The position numbers were made by a program, and so were the translations under genes. From Nonomuraea thailandensis (GTDB taxonomy: Bacteria > Actinomycetota > Actinomycetes > Streptosporangiales > Streptosporangiaceae), in contig NZ_JAMZEB010000002.1 in the NCBI RefSeq assembly GCF_024172165.1, positions 1,240,001 to 1,304,000 of the forward strand: 64,000 nucleotides of DNA, in the 5' to 3' direction. The notes under the pieces were generated by a model. It was not told the DNA's origin, did no database searches, and worked only from the letters and a program-made list of their open reading frames with translations. Each line of letters opens with the position of its first letter. Position 1 is the stretch's first letter. Shown here one piece after another: positions 1 to 8,140 of this stretch.

Positions 1-66
1 TACGCGGCCCTCCCCGAAGCGCCACTGCCCGCCGCGCTGGAGCTGGTCGAGATGCTGGGAGAATAG
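1..66 (+). CDS. C-terminal end of an unidentified protein (partial)
   Basis: Frame 1 is open from the window edge to a TAG at 64-66 and gives the last 21 residues of a protein ending in LELVEMLGE. The stop lies 4 bases before the pabB start, so the two genes are probably co-transcribed. Too little remains to name the protein. Confidence 0.6.
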   Translation, partial: YAALPEAPLPAALELVEMLGE

Positions 67-70
67 AGGT

Positions 71-1072
71 GTGTACGACGGATACGCCCACTTAGGCGGC
101 TTTCTCGCCAGCGGGTTGCGCGATGTGACCTCAGACCTCGCCGCGCTCGACGGTCAGGGCTGGTGGGCCGTCGTGGTCGACTACGAGGGCAAGGTGACGT
201 GCGCCCGGTTCGACCGGGTGCGCAGGGCGCCCCTGCCCGCACCCGCCGCCTCCTGGCACGGGCCCCGTCCCGGCCAGTGGGTCAGCTCCCTCGACCAGGC
301 CGCGTACGAGCGCGGCGTGTGGGCCATCCGCGACTACATCGAGCAGGGTGAGGTCTACCAGGCGAACCTTTGCCGCATCTTGACCGCGCCCGTGCCGCGT
401 GACGCCGACCCGCTCGCCCTGGCGGCCAGGCTGGCGGCCGGCAACCCCGCCCCGTACGCGGCCGTCATCGACATCCCCGGCCTGAGCGTGGTGTCGGCCT
501 CGCCAGAGCTCTACCTGTCGCGTGACGGCGACGTCGTCGAGTCCCGGCCGATCAAGGGCACCGGCGCGACCGCCGGCGACCTTCTCGACAAGGACTACGC
601 CGAGAACGTCATGATCGTCGACCTCGTCCGGAACGACCTCGGCAGGGTCGCCGCCGTCGGATCGGTCGAGGTGCCGTCGTTGTGCGCGGTCGAGGAGCAC
701 CCCGGGCTCGTCCATCTCGTCTCCACCGTGCGGGCCCGGCTCGCGCCGGGGGCGGGCTGGCCGGAGCTGTTCGCGGCCACTTTCCCGCCCGGATCTGTCA
801 CGGGCGCGCCGAAATCGTCGGCTCTGCGCATCATCAATGAGCTCGAACCAGCACCTCGCGGCCCGTACTGTGGGGCGGTGGGCTGGGTCGACGCCGACCG
901 AGGCAGGGCGGCGCTGGCCGTAGGCATCAGGACATTCTGGATCTCCGGCAGCGAGATCCGGTTCGGCACGGGAGCGGGCATCACCTGGGGCAGCGATCCC
1001 CGGCGCGAGTGGCTCGAGACCGAGCTCAAAGCAGCCAGGCTCATCTCACTGGCATCCACAGGAGGAAACTGA
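71..1072 (+). CDS. pabB: Aminodeoxychorismate synthase component I (chorismate-binding enzyme)
   Basis: Chorismate-utilising enzyme of the TrpE/PabB family, converting chorismate and ammonia to 4-amino-4-deoxychorismate for folate or a PABA-derived metabolite. Visible motifs are the VYQANLCR segment near residue 95, PIKGTGAT with Lys162, the ENVMIVDLVRNDLGR block, PPGSVTGAPK and the C-terminal GAGITWGSDP. The Lys in PIKGT is typical of PabB; TrpE usually has PIAGT, so PabB is preferred over anthranilate synthase. At 333 residues it is a short form lacking most of the N-terminal domain of about 450-residue homologues, as is common in actinobacteria. The start is GTG with AGAGG just upstream. 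pabC follows with no gap, which supports the assignment. No glutamine amidotransferase (PabA) is visible in the window. Confidence 0.88.
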   Translation: MYDGYAHLGGFLASGLRDVTSDLAALDGQGWWAVVVDYEGKVTCARFDRVRRAPLPAPAASWHGPRPGQWVSSLDQAAYERGVWAIRDYIEQGEVYQANLCRILTAPVPRDADPLALAARLAAGNPAPYAAVIDIPGLSVVSASPELYLSRDGDVVESRPIKGTGATAGDLLDKDYAENVMIVDLVRNDLGRVAAVGSVEVPSLCAVEEHPGLVHLVSTVRARLAPGAGWPELFAATFPPGSVTGAPKSSALRIINELEPAPRGPYCGAVGWVDADRGRAALAVGIRTFWISGSEIRFGTGAGITWGSDPRREWLETELKAARLISLASTGGN

Positions 1073-1903
1073 ATGAACATCCCTGTCTGGGTCAACGGGG
1101 AGCTGATCGACCCCGCTCAGGCCACCGTGTCGGTCTTCGACCACGGGCTGATGGTCGGCGACGGCGTCTTCGAGACCATCAAGATCGTGAACGGCGAGTC
1201 GTTCGCGCTCACCCGGCACCTCGACCGGCTCACGCTCTCCGCCCAGCGCATGGACCTGCCCGACCCCGACGTCGACGCCATCGCCGACGGCATCACCAAG
1301 CTGCTGGAGGTCGCGCCCGCCTGGGCGCTCGGCCGCATCCGCGTCACCTACACCAGCGGCCCCGGCCCCCTCGGCTCCGACCGCGGCGACCAGGGCACGA
1401 CCTCCGTCGTCATCGTGGACGAGCAGAAGCCGTTCCCCGCCACCGCGAACGTCGCCGTCGTGCCGTGGCCGCGCAACGAGCGCGGCGCGCTGTCGGGCGT
1501 CAAGAGCACCTCCTACGGCGACAACGCCAAGGCCCTGCTGCACGCGAAGAGGCGCGGCGGCGGCGAGGCCATCTTCGGCAACCTCGCCGGCGACCTGTGC
1601 GAGGGCACAGGCTCCAACATCTTCGTCGTCCGCGACGGCCGCCTGCTCACCCCCACCCTCAAGTCGGGCTGCCTGGCCGGCGTCACCAGGGCACTGGTGC
1701 TCGAATGGTGCGGCGGCGAGGAGAGCGACGTGCCGCTGTCCGCGCTGTACGAGGCCGAGGAGGCGTTCCTCACCTCCACCACGCGCGACGTGCAGCCGAT
1801 CAAGCTGGTCGACGACACCGAGCTCCCGGTCGCCCCCGGCCCGATCACCACCAAGGTCATGCGCGTCTTCGCCGAACGCTCCGCCGCCGACCTGAACCCG
1901 TGA
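1073..1903 (+). CDS. pabC: Aminodeoxychorismate lyase / class IV PLP aminotransferase
   Basis: Fold-type IV PLP enzyme of 276 residues that would release pyruvate from aminodeoxychorismate to give p-aminobenzoate. The N-terminus (VWVNGELIDP, then SVFDHGLMVGDGVFETI) and the segment GVKSTSYGDNAKA with Lys144 as PLP Schiff-base lysine are typical, followed by EGTGSNIFVV, the cofactor phosphate-binding region. The ATG lies directly after the pabB stop and has an AGGAGG-type ribosome site about 10 bases upstream, so the pair is an operon. A branched-chain or D-amino-acid aminotransferase has the same fold; the pabB neighbour makes PabC the best reading. A strong hairpin at 1936-1955 ends the operon. 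Confidence 0.87.
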   Translation: MNIPVWVNGELIDPAQATVSVFDHGLMVGDGVFETIKIVNGESFALTRHLDRLTLSAQRMDLPDPDVDAIADGITKLLEVAPAWALGRIRVTYTSGPGPLGSDRGDQGTTSVVIVDEQKPFPATANVAVVPWPRNERGALSGVKSTSYGDNAKALLHAKRRGGGEAIFGNLAGDLCEGTGSNIFVVRDGRLLTPTLKSGCLAGVTRALVLEWCGGEESDVPLSALYEAEEAFLTSTTRDVQPIKLVDDTELPVAPGPITTKVMRVFAERSAADLNP

Positions 1904-1935
1904 GCCTGCGGTTCCGCTGATCCCGAGTCCTCCTT

Positions 1936-1955
1936 CCCCGGCCGCGAGGCCGGGG
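1936..1955 (+). terminator. Intrinsic-type terminator hairpin after pabC
   Basis: CCCCGGCC and GGCCGGGG form a perfect 8-bp stem around a GCGA tetraloop, 33 bases after the pabC stop. There is no U tract, as usual for terminators in high-GC actinomycetes. Confidence 0.7.
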
Positions 1956-2067
1956 GACAACGGGCCGCCCTATATTCGCCCTACATTTTCCGCGTTCGGC
2001 TCCGGGCTTTCTGCAGGCGGCGTTACGCTTCTCGCGCCGAATCGCCCGAACCTGATGTGAGTTCGTT

Positions 2068-2580
2068 ATGAGTGGGGATGGCGGTACACCAGTGCCGCCG
2101 ATTTCAAGAATGGGCGCGATCGTCACCGTGGAGCGCGTGCTCGCGCGCACTCCCGCACTCGCCGTCCTGCTGCCGCTGATCCAGGCCTACGACGTCGGCT
2201 GCCTGCTGAGCTTCGACGTCGTGGCACGTAACGCCGCTGCTCCACGGGGGCTGGCGGTCCAGCTCGACACCGCGTTCTCCGGCGAGGAGAGCACGTCGCT
2301 GCACATCTCGCTGCGTTACCCGGGCGGCGTCGAAGTCGTTTCCGGCGACGATCGCCATTGCGCGCCGCCGTGCCTTTCCTGGTTTCCCGGAGGGGTGCGG
2401 TGCGATGCCGCTCACACCCTTTATCAGATGCCCCTGTGGCTGTTTCCGCTGCCGCCCGCAACGGATTTCCTGCTCACCCTGGAATGGCCGTGGGCCCGCA
2501 TCGGGCCCACGGCCATCACCCTGGACGGCGCCGCCATCTCCAGCGCCGCCTCCCGCTCGGCCCGGTGCTGGCCTGCCTAG
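2068..2580 (+). CDS. Hypothetical protein with possible beta-sandwich core
   Basis: A 170-residue frame with normal GC3 bias, which I do not recognise. It has alternating hydrophobic stretches (VGCLLSFDVVARN, LHISLRYPGGVEV, TDFLLTLEWPW) suggesting a beta-rich fold, a C-terminal Ser/Ala-rich tail and three cysteines in the second half (two in HCAPPC). No signal peptide or membrane segment is obvious. The ATG at 2068 has only a weak ribosome site; an in-frame ATG at 2110 is an alternative. Near its 3' end the coding sequence holds a perfect 15-bp inverted repeat (2484-2516). It converges on the LVIVD lipoprotein gene, whose stop is 17 bases away. Confidence 0.55.
   Translation: MSGDGGTPVPPISRMGAIVTVERVLARTPALAVLLPLIQAYDVGCLLSFDVVARNAAAPRGLAVQLDTAFSGEESTSLHISLRYPGGVEVVSGDDRHCAPPCLSWFPGGVRCDAAHTLYQMPLWLFPLPPATDFLLTLEWPWARIGPTAITLDGAAISSAASRSARCWPA
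2484..2516. repeat. Perfect 15-bp inverted repeat inside the 3' end of a CDS
   Basis: Left arm 2484-2498 (ATGGCCGTGGGCCCG) is the exact reverse complement of 2502-2516, with loop CAT. It encodes part of a WPWARIGPT segment. It lies between convergent genes and could terminate transcripts arriving on the minus strand from the LVIVD gene, or on the plus strand before the CDS ends. Confidence 0.8.
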
Positions 2581-2596
2581 GAGGCGGTGAGGCGGG

Positions 2597-3985
2597 CTAG
2601 TAGGACTTCTGCGTCTGCACGTTGAAGTCGTCCATCTTGACCTGCTTGGCCGGATCGGTCAGCGGGTCGGTGATCTGCAGGACGTCCAGCCCCTCGGTCA
2701 TGTCGCTGGAGAAGATGTAGCCGTTGTAGTAGTAGGCCGACCAGGAGCCCACGACGCCGCCGCCCTCGTACGGGCCGCGCTCGAAGAAGCCGATCTCCTT
2801 CGGGTTCGCCGAGTCGGTGAAGTCCCAGATCGACACGCCGCCCTGGTACCACGACTGGACCATGATGTCCTTGCCGTCCACCGGGATCAGGGAGCCGTTG
2901 TGGGCCACGCAGTTCTCGTTCGGCTGCTGCTCGCGCGGGATCTTGAAGTAGCCGCGCCGCTCCAGCTTGTCGCCGACCACGTCGTAGACGGCGTTCGCGC
3001 CCTTGGTGGGCGGGGTGTTGCGGTCGCAGGTGGCCTGGCCGCCGCCGCCCAGCTCGTCGCTGAACACGACCTTCGTGCCGTCGTTGTTGAACGTCGCCGA
3101 GTGCCAGATCTGGAAGTTCTCCAGGTCGGTGAGCTGCTGCAGGACCTTCGGCCGGACCGGGTCGGTGATGTCGAGCAGCACGCCGTCGCCGAAGCAGGCG
3201 GCCGCGGCCAGCTTCTTCTCCGGGTAGGCGGTGATGTCGTGGCAGCCGGAGGCGAACTCGGAGTGCTGCCGCTCGGGGAAGATGTCCGGCTTGGCCACGA
3301 CCTTGGCGGACGCCGGCGACTTCACCGGGATCTCCACGATCGAGATCAGCTCGTGCGGCGCCGGGCAGGTCTGCGAGTCCGGCTCGGGGCCGGGGGAGGA
3401 GACGTAGACGTACAGCGTCTCACCGGCGGGCACCATCGTGTGCGTGTGCGAGCCGCAGTCGGTCTGGACCGCGCCCACGTACTGCGGGCTCTTCTTGTCG
3501 CTGACGTTGAAGATCCGCAGGCCCTCCCAGTTGCGCTCGTCGTCGCCGGAGTCGCACTCCGGGCCGCCGCGCGGTTCGTCGATCGACAGGATCAGCAGAT
3601 CCTGGTAAATGGTCACGTCGTTCTGTTGTGCCGGGCAGGACACCTGGCTGACGAGCTGGGGCTTGGTCGGGTCGCTGATGTCGAAGATCGAGAATCCGCC
3701 GAAGTTCCCCACGTAGGCGTAGTCGCCCTGGAACGCAAGATCGGTACCGAGATCGCCCTCGCCGTCGAACGGAGCCGTCCGAGGCACGTTGGCGATGTGC
3801 TTGACGTTGTCGCTCGTCATCACGCCGCCGGGAGGCAACGTGGCGGGCGTGCCGGCCGCGGCGCTGGTCTCCTGCGGAGAGGTCGCGGGTGTCGGCTCCT
3901 CGGTGGCGACCGGCCCCGCGGCGCACGCGGAGGCCAGGAACAACACCGTACACAGCAACACTCCGCGCAACTTGGCAGAGATCAA
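2597..3985 (-). CDS. LVIVD-repeat beta-propeller lipoprotein
   Basis: Exported 462-residue protein with a lipoprotein signal (residues 1-20, lipobox ending A-S-A-Cys21) and then a Thr/Pro/Ala-rich linker to about residue 50. Several LVIVD-type blades follow: GGFSIFDISDPTKPQLV, LRIFNVSDKKSPQYV, VLLDITDPVRPKVL, VSIWDFTDSANPKEI and LDVLQITDP. A histidine-rich SHTHTM segment lies between blades. Such proteins are predicted cell-surface propellers of unknown ligand. The start is TTG: AGGGGG lies about 6 bases upstream and no in-frame ATG or GTG is near. It is divergent from a DUF305 lipoprotein with only 29 bases between, so the two probably share a control region. Confidence 0.85.
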   Translation of the reverse strand: MISAKLRGVLLCTVLFLASACAAGPVATEEPTPATSPQETSAAAGTPATLPPGGVMTSDNVKHIANVPRTAPFDGEGDLGTDLAFQGDYAYVGNFGGFSIFDISDPTKPQLVSQVSCPAQQNDVTIYQDLLILSIDEPRGGPECDSGDDERNWEGLRIFNVSDKKSPQYVGAVQTDCGSHTHTMVPAGETLYVYVSSPGPEPDSQTCPAPHELISIVEIPVKSPASAKVVAKPDIFPERQHSEFASGCHDITAYPEKKLAAAACFGDGVLLDITDPVRPKVLQQLTDLENFQIWHSATFNNDGTKVVFSDELGGGGQATCDRNTPPTKGANAVYDVVGDKLERRGYFKIPREQQPNENCVAHNGSLIPVDGKDIMVQSWYQGGVSIWDFTDSANPKEIGFFERGPYEGGGVVGSWSAYYYNGYIFSSDMTEGLDVLQITDPLTDPAKQVKMDDFNVQTQKSY

Positions 3986-4014
3986 CGCGCATCCCCCTTG
4001 TCTAGTAGCCCACT

Positions 4015-4686
4015 ATGGAAGCTATGTCAGGAGGTTATGGGCCGCGTACGGTCTTCATCACAGTTATGACGACATTTGCCCTTACCGCCTGCTCTCAGCA
4101 GCCCGCCGAGCCGGCGGGCTCGTCGCCCGTGGGCACGGGGGCGCCGGTCATCGTGCCGGGCAGCCCGGGCACGCCGGCCCGCACGGCGACACCGGGGGAG
4201 CGGGTCGGTCCGTCGCCGTCGCCCACGGTGGCCGCGGACGTGCGGTTCGCGGAGGGCATGATCCCGCACCACCGGCAGGCGCTGGAGATGACCTCCATGG
4301 TGGAGGCGCGCACGAGCACGGCGACGATCCGCGCGTTCGCCCGCCAGATCACGGCGGCGCAGAGGCCGGAGATCAAGGCCATGACCGCGTGGCTGGCGGA
4401 GCTGGACCGCTCGGTCCCGGACGGGCATCGGCACGAGCAGGGGGCGAGCTACGGGATGGCGACGCAGGAGGAGCTGAACGCGCTGCGCGCGGCCAGGGGC
4501 ACGGTCTTCGACCGCATGTTCCTGCAGCTCATGACCAGGCATCACGAGGGGGCGGTGAAGATGGCGGGGGAGCAACTGGCCGGCGGCCGGGACCAGCGCA
4601 TGCGGATGATGGCCAAGGACGTGTACTCGGGGCAGAGCATCGAGATCGCCCGGATGCGCCAGATCCTGGAGTCACTCCCGGCCTAG
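4015..4686 (+). CDS. DUF305 family lipoprotein
   Basis: A 223-residue protein with a lipoprotein signal (hydrophobic VFITVMTTFALTA then Cys26), a Pro/Gly/Ser-rich linker to about residue 75, and a DUF305 helical bundle. The two diagnostic His-His motifs are present: MIPHHRQALEM and MTRHHEGAVKMA. DUF305 proteins are often near copper-handling genes and are suspected metal binders. ATG at 4015 or 4024 would both give a functional signal peptide. The AGGAGG at 4029 lies after both, so it does not define the start, and translation may be leaderless. The partner across a 29-base divergent spacer is the LVIVD lipoprotein. Confidence 0.85.
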   Translation: MEAMSGGYGPRTVFITVMTTFALTACSQQPAEPAGSSPVGTGAPVIVPGSPGTPARTATPGERVGPSPSPTVAADVRFAEGMIPHHRQALEMTSMVEARTSTATIRAFARQITAAQRPEIKAMTAWLAELDRSVPDGHRHEQGASYGMATQEELNALRAARGTVFDRMFLQLMTRHHEGAVKMAGEQLAGGRDQRMRMMAKDVYSGQSIEIARMRQILESLPA

Positions 4687-4719
4687 ACGCCTGCCTCGCC
4701 CATCGGGCCGTGGCGATGA

Positions 4720-4758
4720 CGAAGGGGAGGCTCCGCCGGTGGCGGAACCTCCCCTTCG
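4720..4758. terminator. Bidirectional terminator between DUF305 gene and ssgB
   Basis: An 18-bp stem with one mismatch and a 3-base GGT loop (left arm 4720-4737, right arm 4741-4758) lies between the two convergent genes. It ends in CCCCTT on one strand and the matching AAGGGG on the other. Confidence 0.85.
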
Positions 4759-4810
4759 CATAACTGTGTCCGGCCCCCTGGGGATCCGGACTTCTCCGCG
4801 CCTGTGCCGG

Positions 4811-5227
4811 CTAGGACGGCCAGAGCATGTTGGTCAGCTCGGCGTCCAGATCCATGAAGTCGGTCTCCCGCCCGGCGGGCACCTTCTCGTAGGTCCGGTG
4901 GAGGAACTCGGTCAGCGGGGCCAGCGGCACCTCGAAGAGCGCCTGCCCGAAGGGCGATGTGAGGCTGATGTGCAGGGTGCGCTCGCCGTCGGCGCGCGCG
5001 GGCCACACCTGCACGTCGCCGTCGCCGACACGCCTCACGATGCCCACGGTGAGCAACTCGCGGGCAAAGATCCACTCGACCGGCTCGTCGTTCCCTACGT
5101 GGAAGGCCATGCGGATGGCGTACGGATCGTCGGCTGTGTAACTCAGTCCGGCGAGCAGGGGGACGGTAGTACGGTCGGGGACCACAAGCCGAAGGCCAAG
5201 CTCGGCGGAGACGGTGGTGCTGTTCAT
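4811..5227 (-). CDS. ssgB: SsgA-like sporulation/cell-division protein, probably SsgB
   Basis: A 138-residue member of the SALP (SsgA-like protein) family, which is found only in sporulating actinomycetes. SsgB recruits FtsZ to future septum sites during sporulation. Family features visible are LRLVVPDRTTVPLLAGLSYTADDPYAIRMAFH, then EPVEWIFARELL, GDVQVWPARA and LTSPFGQALFEVP. Length and N-terminus match SsgB more than SsgA or SsgG, since it lacks extra insertions. It ends at the shared terminator at 4720-4758. A sequence close to the Crp consensus lies 125 bases upstream (5352-5367). Confidence 0.88.
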   Translation of the reverse strand: MNSTTVSAELGLRLVVPDRTTVPLLAGLSYTADDPYAIRMAFHVGNDEPVEWIFARELLTVGIVRRVGDGDVQVWPARADGERTLHISLTSPFGQALFEVPLAPLTEFLHRTYEKVPAGRETDFMDLDAELTNMLWPS

Positions 5228-5703
5228 CGTCAGCCAAACCTTTTCGTCGTAGGTCCCCTCTACGGGGCTTTCACTGCTCTGACGGACTTCGTCCTGAGCT
5301 ATGACGCGGAACGAAGAAACCTGTAGGAAAGATTCCGCTCCCAGGGCCTTCTGTAACGCACATCACAGCTGGACATTTAGGCATCTACCAGGCTAAACGG
5401 CATCAATCGGGTCGTATTTACAAGGGTTTTGCGTGCTGTGGAGCCTGCCCCGGACGCCCCGTCCATGAACGTTTCTCGCCAAAAGATCATGGCCGATGCC
5501 TTCCGGGACACGACGATGGTATGCCACCCGCCCGCCGTGCCGATGGGCAACCGCCGCGTTTCACCCGAATCCCTCTGACCCGCCACCGTGGCCCGGCCGG
5601 GCCCGGGCCGCACAAGATCGTCGGGGAGGGCAATCGGTTCGCCGTAGGTTCCGGAGTGCGGTATGGTTTTCCACGTCGGCACCGCAAGGGAGCCGGCGAG
5701 GGC
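5228..5703. other. Intergenic region between ssgB and tRNA-Val
   Basis: About 475 bases with no convincing gene. It should hold the ssgB promoter (minus strand), a Crp-like palindrome at 5352-5367, and the tRNA promoter; TATGGT at 5662-5667 is a fair -10 box about 37 bases before the tRNA. A 101-codon minus-strand frame here has no ribosome site and overlaps the tRNA promoter. Confidence 0.5.
5352..5367. promoter_or_regulatory. Candidate Crp-type operator upstream of ssgB
   Basis: TGTAA-N6-TCACA, one base from the TGTGA-N6-TCACA consensus used by many Crp proteins including actinobacterial ones. It lies 125 bases upstream of the ssgB start. The match could be chance. Confidence 0.35.
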
Positions 5704-5775
5704 GGGCGATTAGCTCAGCGGGAGAGCGCTTCGTTCACACCGAAGAGGTCACTGGTTCGATCCCAGTATCGCCCA
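5704..5775 (+). tRNA. tRNA-Val (anticodon CAC)
   Basis: Full cloverleaf: acceptor GGGCGAT pairs with ATCGCCC (5768-5774), D-arm GCTC...GAGC, anticodon stem CTTCG/CGAAG with loop TTCACAC giving CAC, and T-arm ending GGTTCGATCCC. CCA is not fully encoded. A degenerate tyrosine integrase lies just downstream, so this tRNA is a likely integration site. Confidence 0.95.
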
Positions 5776-5784
5776 CCGCACGTC

Positions 5785-5816
5785 AAGGGCCGGTTCTCAT
5801 CAAAGAGCCGGCCCTT
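5785..5816 (+). terminator. Terminator after tRNA-Val
   Basis: AAGGGCCGGTTCT (5785-5797) pairs with AGAGCCGGCCCTT (5804-5816) with one mismatch, followed by TTCG. It lies 9 bases after the tRNA end. Confidence 0.75.
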
Positions 5817-5874
5817 TCGCATGTCTGCGATGTCCGATTCTGGGAGCAGAATGGGAGTGATCAAGAAAGTGCAG

Positions 5875-7402
5875 TCACCCTGACGCTGAATCAAAAGAAT
5901 CTTCCGCGCGCCGAACCGGGGACCCTAGACGCACACGAGACGACCGCCGCCGTCCACCTAGGCGCGGCGTCAACGGCGCCCGCAACGACGCCACCGACTC
6001 CTTTCGATGCGGCTCCAGCAGTCGATCAAGCAGTCCCACCGGCGACCGCCGCGGCAAACCAGCCTTCGCCCAGCAACGCTCGAGGTCGGCCCGCTGAATC
6101 AGCGCCGACTCCAGCCGCTGCTGCTGAGTCGCCACGTCCTGAACGAGATGCCCCATACGCTCGTCCCGCATGATGTCCGGGATCCGGTCCTCGGCCATCC
6201 ACGTCTGCTGAGCATGCCGCAACCAGTGCGTCGTCAGCCCTTGCCGGATCGGCAGCCACACCGCCACGGGCGTGTCCACAGGCAGGACCTTGTGTGACCG
6301 GCCTCGCTCCACGATCCGCAGAGGCTCGAACGGTGCCCCTTCTCCGCGGCGGGCCACGGATTCACAGGGACACCCGCCCATCCGTGCGACGAGTCCACCA
6401 GCACCCGGCATGGCCGGACGTGGATCCTTCCCGCCCAACCCGGCCACCAGCCATCGGCAGCAGGGCGGACATGGCGGCGTGCCGCGTTCGAGCGCCGCAG
6501 ATGCCCGCCTCCCGGGCCGAGCATCAGGTAGTCGCCGCCCGTGCACCATGCCGGGTCGCCCGGCTCTCGCCTTCTCGGCTTGCATGTGCAGCGGCGGGCC
6601 TTCATCCCGGCGAGCAGGTCAAGCAGCAGCGGAGGCAGGTCCACCGATCGGAGGGAGCCGTCCTTGGGGATGCCGCGATAGAACCGTCCGTCGAGCTCGA
6701 ACAGCTTCTCGCGGACGTCGAGCGCCCCTTCGTCGTTCAGAAAGTCCGGGCCGAGCGCCAGGGCCTCGCTCCACCGGACGCCCGCGAACGCGTACAGCAG
6801 CTCCCGCACGAAGTCGTCGTCCTGGCCGCTGAGAATCGCCCTGCGCTCCGCATACACCAGCACCTCGAAGGGCGTGGGTACATCCTTGGACCGCTGCTTG
6901 GCCTGAGCCTTCTCCACCCGCCGCAACCCGCGCCGCCCGCGCGCCTTCTCCTTGGCCGCTGGGTTGTGCTGGATCCGGTGTGGCACCGCCGAACCGAGAC
7001 AGGTCGACAGGGTAACCCGAGCGTCTTTCGCGGTCCGCGGCGACAAGCCCTGAGTCTGGACCAGACCTCTCTCCCACGCGCGACCTCTTCACGGGCGATC
7101 GTCGCCATGGCCCGTCCCTGAAAGTGCGGGATCGCGTGGCACTCGAGGTGGTATCGGTAGTTCGCCATCGTGGACGGCTCGAGGTCGAGATCGCCGTACC
7201 AGAGGTTCGCCCACTCCGCGAACAAGATCTGTCCTGCTCGCGGGTTGACGTAGCGATTCGCCCTCACCTCGGCTTCCTTGTCCTGCCAGTACTTGTCGGC
7301 GGCCTTCTTCGTGAGGAAGCCCGACATGCTGTCGATCTTGCCGGTTGGGGTCTCGCCAGCGCGAGCGCCAGAAATCGCCGCGTTTCTCAGACCAAGGCCG
7401 AC
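5875..7402 (-). pseudogene. Frameshifted tyrosine-recombinase integrase remnant
   Basis: Parts of a phage- or ICE-type integrase are spread over three minus-strand frames. Near 7400-7350 is FWRSRWRDPN. After a frame change it continues from 7345 to about 7085 as GKIDSMSGFLTKKAADKYWQ and the SAM-like core-binding part LEPSTMANYRYHLE. A second shift leads to SPRTAKDARVTLS and the catalytic box I segment AGVRWSEALAL (about 7046-6600). A third frame holds box II, THWLRHAQQTWMAED and RMGH (about 6240-6130), with a C-terminal SPVGLLDRLLEPHR tail. The segment after RMGH that should carry the catalytic Tyr is unrecognisable. The C-terminus faces tRNA-Val, as in elements integrated at tRNA genes. The element can no longer excise by itself. 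Confidence 0.8.
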
Positions 7403-7813
7403 TACATCTGGTACCGCCGCTACCAAGCCGAGGGCATCGATGGCCCGCGCACACGCTCCAAGCGGACCTACAGGGGCCGAACCATGGTCGACGGGCGTTA
7501 TCGCGTCATTGACGTTCTCCCGGAAACACGCCAATGGCGGGAGATGCAGACAACGCCGCAGTACCCGGCCTTGCGCGAGCTCGATCCCGCTTCCGTCCCC
7601 CAGTACATTCACGGCAATGGCACCTTCATGTGGGGGCTATGTAGGCGCCGGCGGTCTTGGCGCGTCCGCAGCCATCCTGTCCGACGCGCTGGGAGAGCCG
7701 CCGTCCGAGGGTATGGTCCAGGATTTCTGCGTTCAGGTCGTGGCGTTGCTGGGCGGTCAAGCCGGGAGTCCCTGGCTGCTGAGCTGGCGGCTCGTTGTCC
7801 GATGGGTGCAGGC
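7403..7813. other. Unassigned stretch, possible transposase N-terminal fragment
   Basis: About 410 bases between the integrase remnant and the small-gene operon. In the plus frame, 7382-7466 reads ADYIWYRRYQAEGIDGPRTR, which resembles the helix-turn-helix start of IS481-type transposases. It breaks up afterwards. No ribosome site or complete gene is visible. Confidence 0.25.
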
Positions 7814-8140
7814 ATGGCAGATGAACCAGCCCTGATCGTTGGCCTCGACGACGAGTCAGTTGTGGGGCAGGCGCCCACAACTGGGCGTTGCCGCTGCTGC
7901 CGTCACAAGCTCCTCGACCCCGTGTCCCTCGCTTACGGGATGGGGCCAGACTGCCGGAAGCGGTTGGGCACCACCCCACGCAAGCCTGTACGGCTCAACG
8001 GCCCGCTGTGGAGGACACTGCGATGGACAGGCCAATCTCCTGGAGGAAGCCATGATTACCGTGTACGTGACGGCTCAGGGCGACAAGTACCACTCCGCCC
8101 CGGACTGCATCGGGCTTACGTCAGGCCAGGAAGGCGGTGA
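7814..8140 (+). CDS. DUF6011-type Cys-rich small protein
   Basis: A 108-residue frame starting ATG GCA GAT. Residues 25-52 (GRCRCCRHKLLDP, then GMGPDCRKRLG) match the DUF6011 pattern, a short putative zinc-binding motif found in phage and plasmid genes, often fused to or near replication or nuclease functions. The C-terminal half overlaps the next gene by 89 bases and is Arg-rich, so the useful protein may be only the first 60-70 residues. It is the first of four small overlapping genes (7814-8754) that look co-transcribed. Function unknown. Confidence 0.55.
   Translation: MADEPALIVGLDDESVVGQAPTTGRCRCCRHKLLDPVSLAYGMGPDCRKRLGTTPRKPVRLNGPLWRTLRWTGQSPGGSHDYRVRDGSGRQVPLRPGLHRAYVRPGRR

Noticed and set aside
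2123..2461. Minus-strand frames across the hypothetical gene
   Set aside because: Arg-rich composition and no start signal; the plus frame fits the codon bias better.
5377..5682. 101-codon minus-strand frame between ssgB and tRNA-Val
   Set aside because: No ribosome site, no family features, and it overlaps the tRNA promoter.
5775..5800. Direct repeat of the tRNA-Val 3' end as attR
   Set aside because: I looked for a second copy in 7-15 kb and found none of useful length.
7626..7979. 117-codon minus frame near the small-gene operon
   Set aside because: No ribosome site, and it overlaps the DUF6011 motif on the plus strand.
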